Shown here: positions 45,712-54,697 of the stretch, in pieces
How positions within the stretch are numbered: the stretch's first letter is position 1
How the letters are laid out: each line of letters begins with the position of its first letter
Assembly (NCBI RefSeq): GCF_004367745.1
Contig: NZ_CP037993.1
Location: 1,178,001-1,242,000 of the forward strand
Direction of reading: 5' to 3'
Length of the DNA stretch: 64,000 bases
From: Herbaspirillum huttiense
GTDB lineage: Bacteria; Pseudomonadota; Gammaproteobacteria; Burkholderiales; Burkholderiaceae_D
Translations under genes and position numbers: made by a program
The notes under the pieces: generated by a model
Seen by the model: the letters and a program-made list of their open reading frames with translations, nothing else
What the model was told of the DNA's origin: nothing
The model's database searches: none

Positions 45712-47193
45712 ATGACCCGCACCGCTTCCACCGACATCGTCTCTCCGCTGGCGCACCTCAAGCGCAACGGCCGCCTGGATCACTTCTACATCGATGGTCA
45801 ATGGCAGCGCCCGCAAGGCGACGGACTGGCCGCCGTGGTCTCGCCTGCCACGGAGGAACGTGTCTGCGAGATCGCATTGGGCAACGCCGCCGACGTGGAC
45901 CAGGCCGTGCAGGCCGCGCGCCGGGCGTTTGCCGCCTGGGCCGCGACCTCGCCGCTGGAGCGCGCCGCGCTGCTCGGTCGTGTTCACGCCCTGCTGGTGG
46001 AACGCACCGAACTGTTCGCCCAGGCACTGACGCTGGAGATGGGCGCTCCCATCACCTATGCCCGCACGGCCCACGTGCCGCTGGCGGCTGAACACCTGCG
46101 TGTGGCGCGTGACAACCTGGCGGACTATGCTTTCATCCGCCCGCGCGGCACCACGGCCATCGTGCGCGAGCCGATCGGTGTGTGTGCCCTCATCACGCCC
46201 TGGAACTGGCCGATCTACCAGATCACCGCCAAGGTCGGTCCGGCACTGGCAGCCGGTTGCACCGTGGTGTTGAAGCCGAGCGAACTGTCGCCGCTGTCGG
46301 CCTTGCTGTTTGCCGAGATCGTGCATGAAGCGGGCATTCCGGCGGGCGTCTTCAACCTGGTCAATGGCAGCGGGCCCGAGGTCGGTGCGGCCATGTCCTC
46401 GCATCCGCAGGTGGACATGATCTCGATCACCGGCTCCACCCGCGCCGGCGTGCTGGTGGCGCAAGCCGCTGCCGTCACGGTCAAGCGCGTGGCCCAGGAG
46501 CTGGGCGGCAAGTCGCCCAATGTGGTGTTGCCGGATGCGGACCTGGCGCGTGCCATTCCGCCGGGTGTGGCGGCGGCCTTCCGCAACATGGGACAGTCCT
46601 GCAGCGCGCCCACGCGTCTGATCGTGCCGCGTGCATCACTGGATCGCGTGCATGAACTGGCGCTGGCGACGCTGGCCCAGATGAAAGTGGGCGACCCCAC
46701 CGATGCCGCGACGACCCACGGCCCGCTGGCCAACCGCGCGCAATTCCTGCGGGTGCAACAGATGATCGAGGCCGGGATGCAGGACGGTGCACGCCTGCTG
46801 GCCGGTGGCGCCGGACGCCCGGACGGACTGGAGCAGGGTTACTACGCGCGGCCCACGATCTTCTCCGATGTGCATACCGACATGGTGATCGCTCAGGAAG
46901 AAATCTTCGGACCCGTGCTGGCCATCCTGCCCTATGACACCGTGGAAGAAGCCATTGCCATCGCCAACGACACCGTCTATGGCCTGGGTGCGCACGTGCA
47001 GGGCACCGACAAGGACCAGGTGCGCGCCGTAGCCGCCCGCATCCAGTCCGGCCAGGTGCACCTGAACTATCCGGCCTGGGATCCACAGGCCCCTTTCGGC
47101 GGCTACAAGCAGTCCGGCAACGGGCGCGAGTACGGGGTGGAGGGCATGGAGGAATACATGGAAGTGAAATCGATCCTGGGCTACTACGCCTGA
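45712..47193 (+). CDS. NAD(P)-dependent aldehyde dehydrogenase
   Basis: This 493-residue ALDH has the catalytic cysteine in MGQSCSAPTR (near residue 300) and the glutamate in AQELGGKSPN (near 266), plus PWNWPIYQI and PFGGYKQSGNGRE. It would oxidise an aldehyde from the pathway, for example acetaldehyde from D-threonine or a semialdehyde. It starts 46 bp after ridA with an AAGGA site. Confidence 0.9.
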   Translation: MTRTASTDIVSPLAHLKRNGRLDHFYIDGQWQRPQGDGLAAVVSPATEERVCEIALGNAADVDQAVQAARRAFAAWAATSPLERAALLGRVHALLVERTELFAQALTLEMGAPITYARTAHVPLAAEHLRVARDNLADYAFIRPRGTTAIVREPIGVCALITPWNWPIYQITAKVGPALAAGCTVVLKPSELSPLSALLFAEIVHEAGIPAGVFNLVNGSGPEVGAAMSSHPQVDMISITGSTRAGVLVAQAAAVTVKRVAQELGGKSPNVVLPDADLARAIPPGVAAAFRNMGQSCSAPTRLIVPRASLDRVHELALATLAQMKVGDPTDAATTHGPLANRAQFLRVQQMIEAGMQDGARLLAGGAGRPDGLEQGYYARPTIFSDVHTDMVIAQEEIFGPVLAILPYDTVEEAIAIANDTVYGLGAHVQGTDKDQVRAVAARIQSGQVHLNYPAWDPQAPFGGYKQSGNGREYGVEGMEEYMEVKSILGYYA

Positions 47194-47229
47194 GCGTCTT
47201 CATCACCGCCGTCATGACGGCATGAACAC

Positions 47230-48450
47230 ATGAGCATCATGGAACACACTGAACATTCGCACGACTCCTTGCACCAGCACCGCGCCCACTGGGCCGGCCT
47301 GCGCCGCGACCTGCACGCGCATCCCGAGCTGCGTTTCGAGGAACATCGCACCGCCGACGTGGTGGTGCAGGAGCTGCAAGCGCTGGGCTATGAGGTCACG
47401 CGTGGCCTGGGCGGCACCGGCGTGGTAGCCAGCCTGCCGGGCAGCGATCCGCAACGCGGCATCGTGCTGCGCGCCGACCTGGATGCCTTGCCCATCGTCG
47501 AGGCCAATGATTTTGCGCACGCCTCGTGCAGCCACGGCATCATGCACGCCTGCGGGCATGACGGCCACACCGTCATGCTGCTGGGCGCGGCGCGCGTGCT
47601 CAAGCAGCAGCCGACCTTGCCGGGCAGCGTGCACTTCGTCTTTCAGCCGGGAGAAGAGGGCGGGGCGGGGGCGCGCAAGATGATCGATGACGGCCTGTTC
47701 GAGCAGTTCCCGACCGAAGCCGTGTTCGGCATGCACAACTGGCCCGGCTTGCCCGCCGGGCAGTTCGGCTTGCGTACCGGTCCCATCATGGCCGCCGGTT
47801 CGCGCCTGAAAATCACCATCACCGGCAAGGGCGCCCATGCGGCCCAGCCGCACCTGGGGCTGGACCCGATCCCGCTGGCCTGCTCCATGGTCCTGCAGTG
47901 CCAGACCATCGCGGCGCGCCACAAGGATCCGGTCGACCCTGCCGTCATTTCGGTCTGCATGTTCCATGCGGGCGATACCGACAACGTCATCCCGGACCGC
48001 GCCGAATTGCGCGGCACCATTCGCACGCTGTCCTCCACCTTGCAGCAGAAGCTGCAGGAAGATATCCGCCGCATGTGCCATGCGCTGGCCGACGCCTATG
48101 GGGCCAAGGTCGAGGTGGAATTCTTCCAGTACTACCCGGCCACCATCAACACCCCGGCCGAGACCGATTTCTGCGAACGGGTGATTCGCCAGACCTTCGG
48201 CGATGAACGCATCCGTACCGGTATCCCGGCCAACATGACCTCCGAGGATTTCGGTTTCATGCTGGAGGAGCGGCCCGGTACCTATGTGTTGATCGGCAAT
48301 GCGCCGCAGGACCGTGCCTCGCACTCGCTGCACCACCCGCACTACGACTTCAACGACGACATCATCGAAGAAGGCGTGCGTTACTGGGTGGCGCTTGCGC
48401 AGTCTTACTTCGGCAGCGGGCTCACGGGCGGAGCCGTTACCAGCCGTTGA
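47230..48450 (+). CDS. M20-family amidohydrolase (hippurate hydrolase-like)
   Basis: This 406-residue metallopeptidase has the metal-binding HACGHDGHTVML region (near residues 108-118) and the EEGGAGA catalytic glutamate segment (about 142-148). Relatives (HipO, IAA-amino-acid hydrolases) remove N-acyl groups from amino acids. A second ATG at 47239 (MEHTEHS) is also possible. It follows the ALDH on the same strand. Its 3' end overlaps the convergent D-amino-acid enzyme gene by 14 bp. It may release an amino acid from an N-acyl form brought in by the ABC importer. Confidence 0.9.
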   Translation: MSIMEHTEHSHDSLHQHRAHWAGLRRDLHAHPELRFEEHRTADVVVQELQALGYEVTRGLGGTGVVASLPGSDPQRGIVLRADLDALPIVEANDFAHASCSHGIMHACGHDGHTVMLLGAARVLKQQPTLPGSVHFVFQPGEEGGAGARKMIDDGLFEQFPTEAVFGMHNWPGLPAGQFGLRTGPIMAAGSRLKITITGKGAHAAQPHLGLDPIPLACSMVLQCQTIAARHKDPVDPAVISVCMFHAGDTDNVIPDRAELRGTIRTLSSTLQQKLQEDIRRMCHALADAYGAKVEVEFFQYYPATINTPAETDFCERVIRQTFGDERIRTGIPANMTSEDFGFMLEERPGTYVLIGNAPQDRASHSLHHPHYDFNDDIIEEGVRYWVALAQSYFGSGLTGGAVTSR

Positions 48451-49567
48451 AGCGCGGCCAGGTCGCCACGCTGCCATCGGCGGCGATGGCCTGGTATTGC
48501 TGGTACTGCGCACCGGTGGCACAGGCGTGGTTGGGCAGGATGCGCAGGCGCGTGCCGATGGGCAGGTGCTCTGCGATCTGCGCATCCGGGCTGCCCTGGC
48601 GCGAGAGGATGCCGTGTTCCTGGTTGGCCCCGCTCATGAGGTAGCCTTCCAGCACCTTGCCGTCTTCCGTGCAAACCTGCCCATAGCCGAAGTCGTGCTT
48701 GCGTCCTTGCGTGCCGCGGTCGCGGCTCATCGCCATCCATCCTGCATCGACGATGGCCCAGCCTTTTTCGGGCTGGTGGCCGATCACGGTGGTCAGCACG
48801 CTCAGGGCGATCTCGTCCATGGTATTGACGCCCACGTTGTGCATCACCAGGTCGAACATGGCATAGACACCGGCACGCACTTCGGTCACGCCGCGCAGGT
48901 GTTCGGCGCGCAGGGCGGTCGGGGTGGAGCCGATGCTGACCACGTCGCAGGGCAGGCCGGCTTCGCGCAAACGTTCGGCGGCGCGCACGCAGCCGACGCG
49001 TTCCTGTTCGGCCACGGCGATGAGGGCGGCGTCGTTGTCGTAGTCATAGCTGGAACCGGCATGGGCGATCACGCCGCCGATGCGCATGCCGCCGGCATGG
49101 AGTACGTTGCCCACGGCCAGCAGGGTGGCGTCTTCCGGGGCGATGCCGGAGCGGTGGCCATCCACGTCGATTTCAATCCAGACCTCGAAACATTCCTCTT
49201 GCGCCTGGCCGAAGGCCACGATGGCCTCGGCACAGACCACGCTGTCGGCCACGATCTTGAGATCGCAGCCCTGGCGCCGCAGCGCCAGCGCCTGGCCGAG
49301 CTTGGTGGGCGCCATGCCAACGGCGTAGACGATGTCGGTGATGCCGGCGGCAAAGAACTGTTCGGCTTCCTTGAGGGTGGAGACGGTGATGCCGCGCGCA
49401 CCAGCCTGCAGTTGCGCCTGCACCACCTGCTGGCACTTGGTGGTCTTGACGTGCGGACGGAAGCGCACGCCCAGCGCATCCATGCGCTGTTGCATGCGGG
49501 CGATGTTGCGCTCCATGCGCGAGATGTCGATCAAGGCGGCGGGCGTGGGCAGGGTGGCCAGGCTCAT
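48437..49567 (-). CDS. D-serine dehydratase/D-threonine aldolase-like PLP enzyme
   Basis: This 376-residue fold-III pyridoxal enzyme (DSD1/DTA family) has the Schiff-base lysine in RPHVKTTKC (about residues 37-45) and a C-terminal NHACAT motif holding the His and Cys that bind a metal in this family. Members include zinc-dependent D-serine dehydratase, D-threonine aldolase and beta-hydroxyaspartate aldolase. The RidA and ALDH genes next door fit either a dehydratase (imine product) or an aldolase (aldehyde product). AGGAG precedes the start at 49567. A regulated promoter with the repeated operator lies just upstream. Confidence 0.9.
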   Translation of the reverse strand: MSLATLPTPAALIDISRMERNIARMQQRMDALGVRFRPHVKTTKCQQVVQAQLQAGARGITVSTLKEAEQFFAAGITDIVYAVGMAPTKLGQALALRRQGCDLKIVADSVVCAEAIVAFGQAQEECFEVWIEIDVDGHRSGIAPEDATLLAVGNVLHAGGMRIGGVIAHAGSSYDYDNDAALIAVAEQERVGCVRAAERLREAGLPCDVVSIGSTPTALRAEHLRGVTEVRAGVYAMFDLVMHNVGVNTMDEIALSVLTTVIGHQPEKGWAIVDAGWMAMSRDRGTQGRKHDFGYGQVCTEDGKVLEGYLMSGANQEHGILSRQGSPDAQIAEHLPIGTRLRILPNHACATGAQYQQYQAIAADGSVATWPRFNGW

Positions 49568-49603
49568 GGGGAACTCCTGAAGAGGGTAGGTCGATGAGCA
49601 TCG

Positions 49604-49670
49604 ACTATAGGAGATCGGGATTGCGCCGTGCTTAATGCTCGGTGAATCGAGCATTAAGCTGTGTTTAATG
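49604..49670 (-). promoter_or_regulatory. Operator and -10 of the D-amino-acid enzyme gene
   Basis: Read on the minus strand, CATTAA (49670-49665)-N7-TTAATG-N14-CATTAA (49637-49632) has the shared spacing. After 22 bp comes TATAGT (49609-49604), a near-consensus -10, with no good -35 hexamer. This is the pattern of an activator-dependent promoter, with the LysR half-site at the -35 position. The gene starts at 49567. Confidence 0.7.
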
Positions 49671-49696
49671 CACCTTCCTGCGCGCTACCAGCCCCG

Positions 49697-50593
49697 TCAG
49701 GCTTCCTGGAACTGCCGTATGGTCTCCAGCACGTTCACGGTGGCCTTGTCCAGGTTGGGCAGGGCGCGATGGGCCACACCGATGTGTCGCTTGAGCACCG
49801 GCGACAGCGGCACGATGCGGATGTCCTTGTGGCGCTCCAGTTCGGCGGCCAGGGGCTGTTCCAGCGGCAGGATGGCTGCGCCGTAGCCGGCGGAGACCAG
49901 GCTCTTCATGGCTTCGTTGTAGTTCAGTTCGATGCGCGCGCGCGGGTTTTCCCCGGCCTCGGCAAACCAGGCCATGGTGAGCCGGTACATCTGCGTGGTG
50001 GCATCGTTGAAGATCATGGGCTTGTCCATCAGCCAGCCCGGCTTGACGGCGGCGGGCGATTTCCAGGTCGCCGGCAGGAAAGCCATCATGCGGTCGCTGC
50101 GCCAGTGCGTGATCTGGATGTCCTTGGAGGCCGTGATGGGGATGGCGACCAGGCCGATGTCGAGCGTGCCTTCCTGCAGGCGCGCCATGGTTTCGTTGGA
50201 GCCCATGATGTTGACCTCCACGTCGATGCCGGGGTAGCTGTTTTCCAGCTGGCGCAGTACGCGCGGCAGCAGGTTCACCACCACACCGGTGGAAGTGCCC
50301 AGCCGTACCCGGCCGACCTTGCCTTCGACATGTTTCCTGGCGACATCGAGCAGATCGTCGGCATCGCGCAACAGGCGCCGGGCCCGGTCGATCACCAGCG
50401 CGCCCAGCGCCGTGGCTTGTACGCGGCGACTGCCGCGCATGAGCAGGGCGCTGCCCAGGCGCTCTTCGAGATCGCTGACATGCAGGCTGATCGTGGGCTG
50501 GGCCAGGTGCAGCGCATTGGCGGCAGCGGAGAAGGTGCCGAGGTCGACGATGGTGACCAGGGTGCGCAACTGGTCGAGGCTGAGTTCTCTCAT
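49697..50593 (-). CDS. LysR-family regulator
   Basis: This 298-residue LysR protein starts MRELSLDQLRTLVTIVDLG, with the helix-turn-helix FSAAANALHLAQPTISLHVSDLE. It is divergent from the DUF1127-like/LysE genes, and an imperfect palindrome lies in the intergenic region. The likely target is the LysE-type exporter. It is downstream-adjacent to the D-amino-acid gene promoter but reads toward it, so run-through control is possible. No effector can be assigned. Confidence 0.88.
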   Translation of the reverse strand: MRELSLDQLRTLVTIVDLGTFSAAANALHLAQPTISLHVSDLEERLGSALLMRGSRRVQATALGALVIDRARRLLRDADDLLDVARKHVEGKVGRVRLGTSTGVVVNLLPRVLRQLENSYPGIDVEVNIMGSNETMARLQEGTLDIGLVAIPITASKDIQITHWRSDRMMAFLPATWKSPAAVKPGWLMDKPMIFNDATTQMYRLTMAWFAEAGENPRARIELNYNEAMKSLVSAGYGAAILPLEQPLAAELERHKDIRIVPLSPVLKRHIGVAHRALPNLDKATVNVLETIRQFQEA

Positions 50594-50601
50594 CAGGTTT
50601 C

Positions 50602-50618
50602 ATGATAGTGGCTGTCAT
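50602..50618. promoter_or_regulatory. Imperfect palindrome between LysR and DUF1127/LysE genes
   Basis: ATGATAG-TGG-CTGTCAT is a 17-bp imperfect palindrome (6 of 7 stem positions) just before the LysR start and about 65 bp before the DUF1127-like gene. It is a candidate LysR-binding site for the divergent promoters. Confidence 0.4.
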
Positions 50619-50683
50619 CAAACTCAATTTTACCAATGACTTCGTTTGGCGGATGATCTGCGCATTCATCCAGGGAGAAGTCC

Positions 50684-50896
50684 ATGCGGCACATCGTCAG
50701 CCAGGTCCTTGCCCGCGTCCTCGGGGACCAGCACGCTTCACACGGGGGCGCTGCGCGGGAATTGCGGGAGATGGGGGCGCGCGAGCTCACTGATCTGGGC
50801 ATAGGCGCGAGCGAGGTGCCGTTCTTCCTGAAAAAACAAGCGAATGAGGTGCGCCCTCGTCGCCAAAAGGAGCCTGTCCATGCAACATCTTGCTGA
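50684..50896 (+). CDS. Small DUF1127-like protein
   Basis: This 70-residue protein has RELREMGARELTDLGIGASEVPFFL (25-49), which resembles the DUF1127 (YjiS) pattern of short regulatory proteins in alpha- and betaproteobacteria. A GGGAGAAG ribosome-binding site precedes the ATG. Its end overlaps the LysE-type gene by 17 bp, suggesting coupled translation. The C-terminal tail beyond about residue 52 is basic and not family-like. The function is unknown; the call rests on a short motif and context. Confidence 0.55.
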   Translation: MRHIVSQVLARVLGDQHASHGGAARELREMGARELTDLGIGASEVPFFLKKQANEVRPRRQKEPVHATSC

Positions 50897-51518
50897 ACTG
50901 ATCGCACTGTCCGCCACGCTGAGCGTGGCCACCATGAGCCCCGGCCCCAGCTTCGTGATGGTGGCGCGCACCTCGGTCGGCGGCGGACGAGCCAATGGCC
51001 TGCTGGCCGCACTGGGCATGGGCATCGGCGGCGTGCTCTTTGCAGGAGCGGCCTTGCTGGGACTGCAAGCAGTGCTGCTGGCAGTGCCTTCGCTCTATCT
51101 GGTGTTGAAGTTCGGGGGTGGTGTTTATCTGGCCTACATGGGCTGGCGCATCTGGCGCGGGGCGCGTACGCCCTTGATGGCGGACGACATCGCACAGCGC
51201 GATGCATCACCGTCCCTGTCCCGTCGGTCCCTGTGGCTGGGCCTGGTCACCCAGATCAGCAATCCGAAAACCGCCATCGCCTACACCAGCGTGTTTGCCG
51301 CCTTCTTGCCGGCCGAGACGTCCTTGCCCTTCAAGGGACTGACGCTGCTGCTGGTTTTCCTGATCGAAGCGGGATGGTATGGCCTGGTGGCCGTGGCGCT
51401 CTCGTCAGCGCGTCCGCGCCGCTGGTATGTGCAGGGCAAGCACTGGTTCGACCGGACCGCCGGTGCCGTCATGATGACGCTCGGGTTCAGGCTGCTGCTC
51501 TCGCGCATGGGGCCGTGA
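50880..51518 (+). CDS. LysE/RhtB-family amino-acid exporter
   Basis: This 212-residue membrane protein has the LysE/RhtB layout of about six helices and the N-terminal MSPGPSFVMVARTSVGGGRANGL motif. Such proteins export amino acids or homoserine lactones by proton exchange. An AAAGGAG site precedes ATG 50880. It is divergent from a LysR gene, the classic LysG/LysE-type pairing. It may relieve excess amino acid produced by the neighbouring D-amino-acid catabolic genes, but the substrate is not shown. Confidence 0.88.
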   Translation: MQHLAELIALSATLSVATMSPGPSFVMVARTSVGGGRANGLLAALGMGIGGVLFAGAALLGLQAVLLAVPSLYLVLKFGGGVYLAYMGWRIWRGARTPLMADDIAQRDASPSLSRRSLWLGLVTQISNPKTAIAYTSVFAAFLPAETSLPFKGLTLLLVFLIEAGWYGLVAVALSSARPRRWYVQGKHWFDRTAGAVMMTLGFRLLLSRMGP

Positions 51519-51593
51519 CAGGGCGCGATTGACTGCATGCGGGGCCCCGGCACGCCGCCGACGTCAGGCGATCCGATGTCGGCCGTGATGGCC

Positions 51594-53141
51594 TCACTCC
51601 AGCTTGAACTTCCCCACCACCGCCGCCAGATTCCCCGCCTGTCCCTTCAGCGAATCCGCTGCTGCCGCCGCCTGCTCCACCAGCGCGGCATTCTGCTGGG
51701 TGGTCTCATCCATCTGCGTGATGGCGAGATTGACCTCATTGATGCCGCCGCTCTGTTCCTGCGTGGCCGCACTGATCTCGGCCACCACGTCGGTGACGCG
51801 GCGTACACTGGCCACCACTTCGGTCATGGTGCTGCCGGCACGTTCCACCAAAGCGCTGCCGGCGCTGACCTTCTGCACCGAGTCGTCAATCAGTTCCTTG
51901 ATCTCCTTGGCCGCACCGGCCGAGCGCTGGGCCAGTGAGCGCACTTCCGAGGCCACCACGGCGAAGCCGCGTCCCTGCTCGCCGGCACGGGCCGCTTCCA
52001 CTGCTGCATTGAGCGCCAGGATGTTGGTCTGGAAGGCGATGCCATCGATCACGCTGATGATGTCGGCAATGCGGCGCGAACTTTCGGTGATCCCCTCCAT
52101 GGTCTGCACCACCTGGCCCACCACGTCACCGCCCTGGCTGGCGATGTCGGAGGCGGTGGCCGCCAGCTGGTTGGCCTGGCGCGCGTTGTCGGCATTCTGG
52201 GTGACGGTGGAGGTGAGCTGCTCCATGGCCGACGCCGTTTCTTCGAGCGAGCCGGCCTGTTGTTCGGTGCGGTTGGACAGGTCCAGATTGCCACGGGCGA
52301 TTTCGTTGGAGGCGGTAGCAATGGTGTCGGTCCCCTGGCGCACCTCATTGACGATGTCGCGCAGGCTGTCGTTCATCACGCGCAGGGCTTCCATGAGGCG
52401 TCCGGTTTCATCGCGGCCGGCCGGGCGGATGCGCAGGGTCAGGTCGCCACGTGCCACGCGCTGGGCGATTTCCACTGCTTCCTTCAACGGGCGCGCGACA
52501 TTGGCCGCCACCACGAAGGCCAGCAGCGAACCGATGGCCACCGTCGCCACCAGCAAGCCCACGATCCAGCGCTGCGCCGCGCGGAATACGCCCGAAGCTT
52601 CTTCGTCAGCGCGCGCGCTGCCGCTGGCATTGAGCTTCACGATGGCGTTGAGGTTGCCGACCATCGCGGCGTAGAGCTTGGCGGATTCGCCATTGAAGAG
52701 GGCGCGTGTCTCGTCATACTGCTGGTTGGCCGCCATCTCGGCCAGTTGTTCATCCACCTTCAGGTAGGCAGCCAGGTTCTTGCCGAACTGGGCGTACTGT
52801 TCCTTCTCCTCGGGTTCGGACATGCGCTGCTCGAATACCGCGCGCTGCTTGGCCAGCGCATCCAGCCGTTTCTTGATGGACTGGTTGGCAGCGCTGCGCT
52901 CCTGGGGCGTCACCGCCGTGACCAGTTCCAGTTCATTGAGGCGCAGCGGTGGCAGTGAACCCTGCAGCTCGCGCGCGGCATCCATGGTCGGCATCCACTT
53001 GTTGACGATCTCGCCGGAAGCACTGTTGACCTGCTTGAGTTCCTTCATGGCGAACAGGCCCTGCAACAGGGTCAGCGCAATCACCACCGCAAAGGACAGC
53101 GCCAGTTTTTTGGCGATGTTGAGGTTGTAGAACCAGATCAT
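51594..53141 (-). CDS. Methyl-accepting chemotaxis protein
   Basis: This 515-residue chemoreceptor has an N-terminal membrane helix (about 10-30), a periplasmic four-helix bundle, a second helix (about 190-212), a HAMP domain (to about 265) and the cytoplasmic signalling hairpin with [34 protein letters not shown]. The ligand is probably an amino or organic acid, as in Tsr/Tar-like receptors, but the periplasmic domain gives no proof. A strong GAGGAAG ribosome-binding site precedes the start. It is convergent with the LysE gene. Confidence 0.93.
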   Translation of the reverse strand: MIWFYNLNIAKKLALSFAVVIALTLLQGLFAMKELKQVNSASGEIVNKWMPTMDAARELQGSLPPLRLNELELVTAVTPQERSAANQSIKKRLDALAKQRAVFEQRMSEPEEKEQYAQFGKNLAAYLKVDEQLAEMAANQQYDETRALFNGESAKLYAAMVGNLNAIVKLNASGSARADEEASGVFRAAQRWIVGLLVATVAIGSLLAFVVAANVARPLKEAVEIAQRVARGDLTLRIRPAGRDETGRLMEALRVMNDSLRDIVNEVRQGTDTIATASNEIARGNLDLSNRTEQQAGSLEETASAMEQLTSTVTQNADNARQANQLAATASDIASQGGDVVGQVVQTMEGITESSRRIADIISVIDGIAFQTNILALNAAVEAARAGEQGRGFAVVASEVRSLAQRSAGAAKEIKELIDDSVQKVSAGSALVERAGSTMTEVVASVRRVTDVVAEISAATQEQSGGINEVNLAITQMDETTQQNAALVEQAAAAADSLKGQAGNLAAVVGKFKLE

Positions 53142-53601
53142 GTCTTCCTCGCATTCGATTTATATCGTTTTCAGTGTCGGATCCGAACGATGCGGTCGAA
53201 CGTTTCTGCGAGGCCGCCCGTTTGGCGAGCGGGCGTCAAGAGCAGCAACCGGCCGGGGGGCGTGGTTGCGGGAGCAATGAAGTGCTGGTGATGTCATGCT
53301 GTCATGCCGTCACGAAGCGTCGGCTTCCTGCCCATCCTGTCTCTCTTGTAGCCAGCGGCCTCCCTTGGCCGCCGGCGCTTGCTGTTCGATGGTCGCATGG
53401 CTGGATCGGGCTTGATCTTAACGACCGGCAAGATTTCCATCCAATGAAATTAATCATGCTGGCAATGCGTTAATTGATATCGATTGTTTGATATCGATGG
53501 TTGTCAGGATGTCGTACAAGATTATTCAATGAGGTACGATGGAAGACGCCGGAGCTGCAGTAAGATGTGCATAAAATTCACTTCTCCGCCTTTTTCGCAC
53601 G
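53142..53601. other. Divergent intergenic region, MCP / LysR genes
   Basis: About 460 bp without a convincing gene, holding promoters of the chemoreceptor and the LysR gene. The only sharp feature is the direct repeat TTGATATCGAT (53474-53484 and 53488-53498). An open frame inside it encodes a low-complexity, non-family protein and is not reported. Confidence 0.5.
53474..53498. repeat. Direct repeat upstream of the GcdH-linked LysR gene
   Basis: Two identical 11-bp copies of TTGATATCGAT with a 14-bp period lie 104 bp before the LysR start. Each contains the palindromes GATATC and ATCGAT. It may be a regulator-binding array. Confidence 0.45.
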
Positions 53602-54513
53602 ATGCGCCGAAAGATTCCCTCCACCCAGGCCATGGCCGTCTTCGAGTCGGCCGCGCGGCACCAGAGCTTTACCAAGGCCGCCCAGGAAATGGCGGTGACG
53701 CAGAGCGCGGTCTGCCGCCAGGTGGCCGCGCTGGAAGAATTCCTGGGCCTGAAGCTGTTTCGCCGCACCAAGCGCGGCGTGCGCCTGACCGAGGCGGGCG
53801 TGAGCTACAGCCACCAGGTCGGCCAGCGCCTCGATGAAATCGAACGCGATGCCCTGCACCTGATGTCGCGCGATGGCCATGGCGATACGCTGGAGCTGGG
53901 CGTGATGCCGACCTTCGCCACCCGCTGGCTGCTGCCGCGCCTGCGTTCCTTCCTGGAGGCGCATCCGGGCGTGACCGTCAACCTGCGGCCGCGCACCCGG
54001 CCCTTCCTTTTCGAAGAGACCAATCTCGATGCCACGCTCTACGCCGGGCAAGCCAGCTGGCCCGGCACCGAGGGCGTGTTCCTGATGCGCGAGAGCATGG
54101 TGGCCGTGGCCAGCCCCGAGCTCATCGGTGCCGGCCGCAAGCTCACGCCCACCGAACTGCTGGCCTATCCGCTGCTGCAGCAGAGCACGCGGCCCTATGT
54201 GTGGCGGCAGTGGTTCGCCTCCTTCGGCATGCAGGTGCAGAACGACCTGGTGGGCACGCAACTGGAACTGTTCTCCATGCTGACCCAGGCCGCCATCGTG
54301 GGCATGGGCGTGGCGCTGATCCCGCGCTTCCTGATCGAGGATGAATTGCGGCGCGGCCTGCTGGTGGTGGCAGTCGATCACGATTACCTGAGCACCCATT
54401 CCTACTACCTGATCTATCCCGAGCGCACCTCGGAGCGGCCGCTGCTGCGCCTGTTCCAGGACTGGCTGGAAGAACAGGCCAAGGCCTATCGACTGCCCAG
54501 CGGATTGGGTTGA
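53602..54513 (+). CDS. GcvA-type LysR regulator next to gcdH
   Basis: This 303-residue LysR protein has the helix-turn-helix SFTKAAQEMAVTQSAVCRQVAALE and a GcvA-type effector domain (ETNLDATLYAG). It lies 185 bp upstream of the glutaryl-CoA dehydrogenase gene on the same strand. LysR genes next to gcdH (GcdR-like) commonly control glutarate metabolism. Its C-terminus has the usual DWLEEQA helix. Confidence 0.88.
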   Translation: MRRKIPSTQAMAVFESAARHQSFTKAAQEMAVTQSAVCRQVAALEEFLGLKLFRRTKRGVRLTEAGVSYSHQVGQRLDEIERDALHLMSRDGHGDTLELGVMPTFATRWLLPRLRSFLEAHPGVTVNLRPRTRPFLFEETNLDATLYAGQASWPGTEGVFLMRESMVAVASPELIGAGRKLTPTELLAYPLLQQSTRPYVWRQWFASFGMQVQNDLVGTQLELFSMLTQAAIVGMGVALIPRFLIEDELRRGLLVVAVDHDYLSTHSYYLIYPERTSERPLLRLFQDWLEEQAKAYRLPSGLG

Positions 54514-54697
54514 GCCGGTGTCGTGGAAGCTGTCTCGACAGGCGGAACCGGAGTGCGTGAAACGCACACGGTGATGCAAACAATTCGTTTGCGCCGGGGC
54601 GGGGCAGTCCGTATATTTTTGTCCACCGCCGCTGCGCGAGGACGGTCCGCGAAGACTGTGCTGCTGCAGCGATTCCTGATGCACAAAAGAGGCTTCC

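Noticed and set aside
53174..53473. Open frame of 99 codons in the chemoreceptor/LysR gap
   Set aside because: No supporting site, mixed composition and overlap with the expected promoters.
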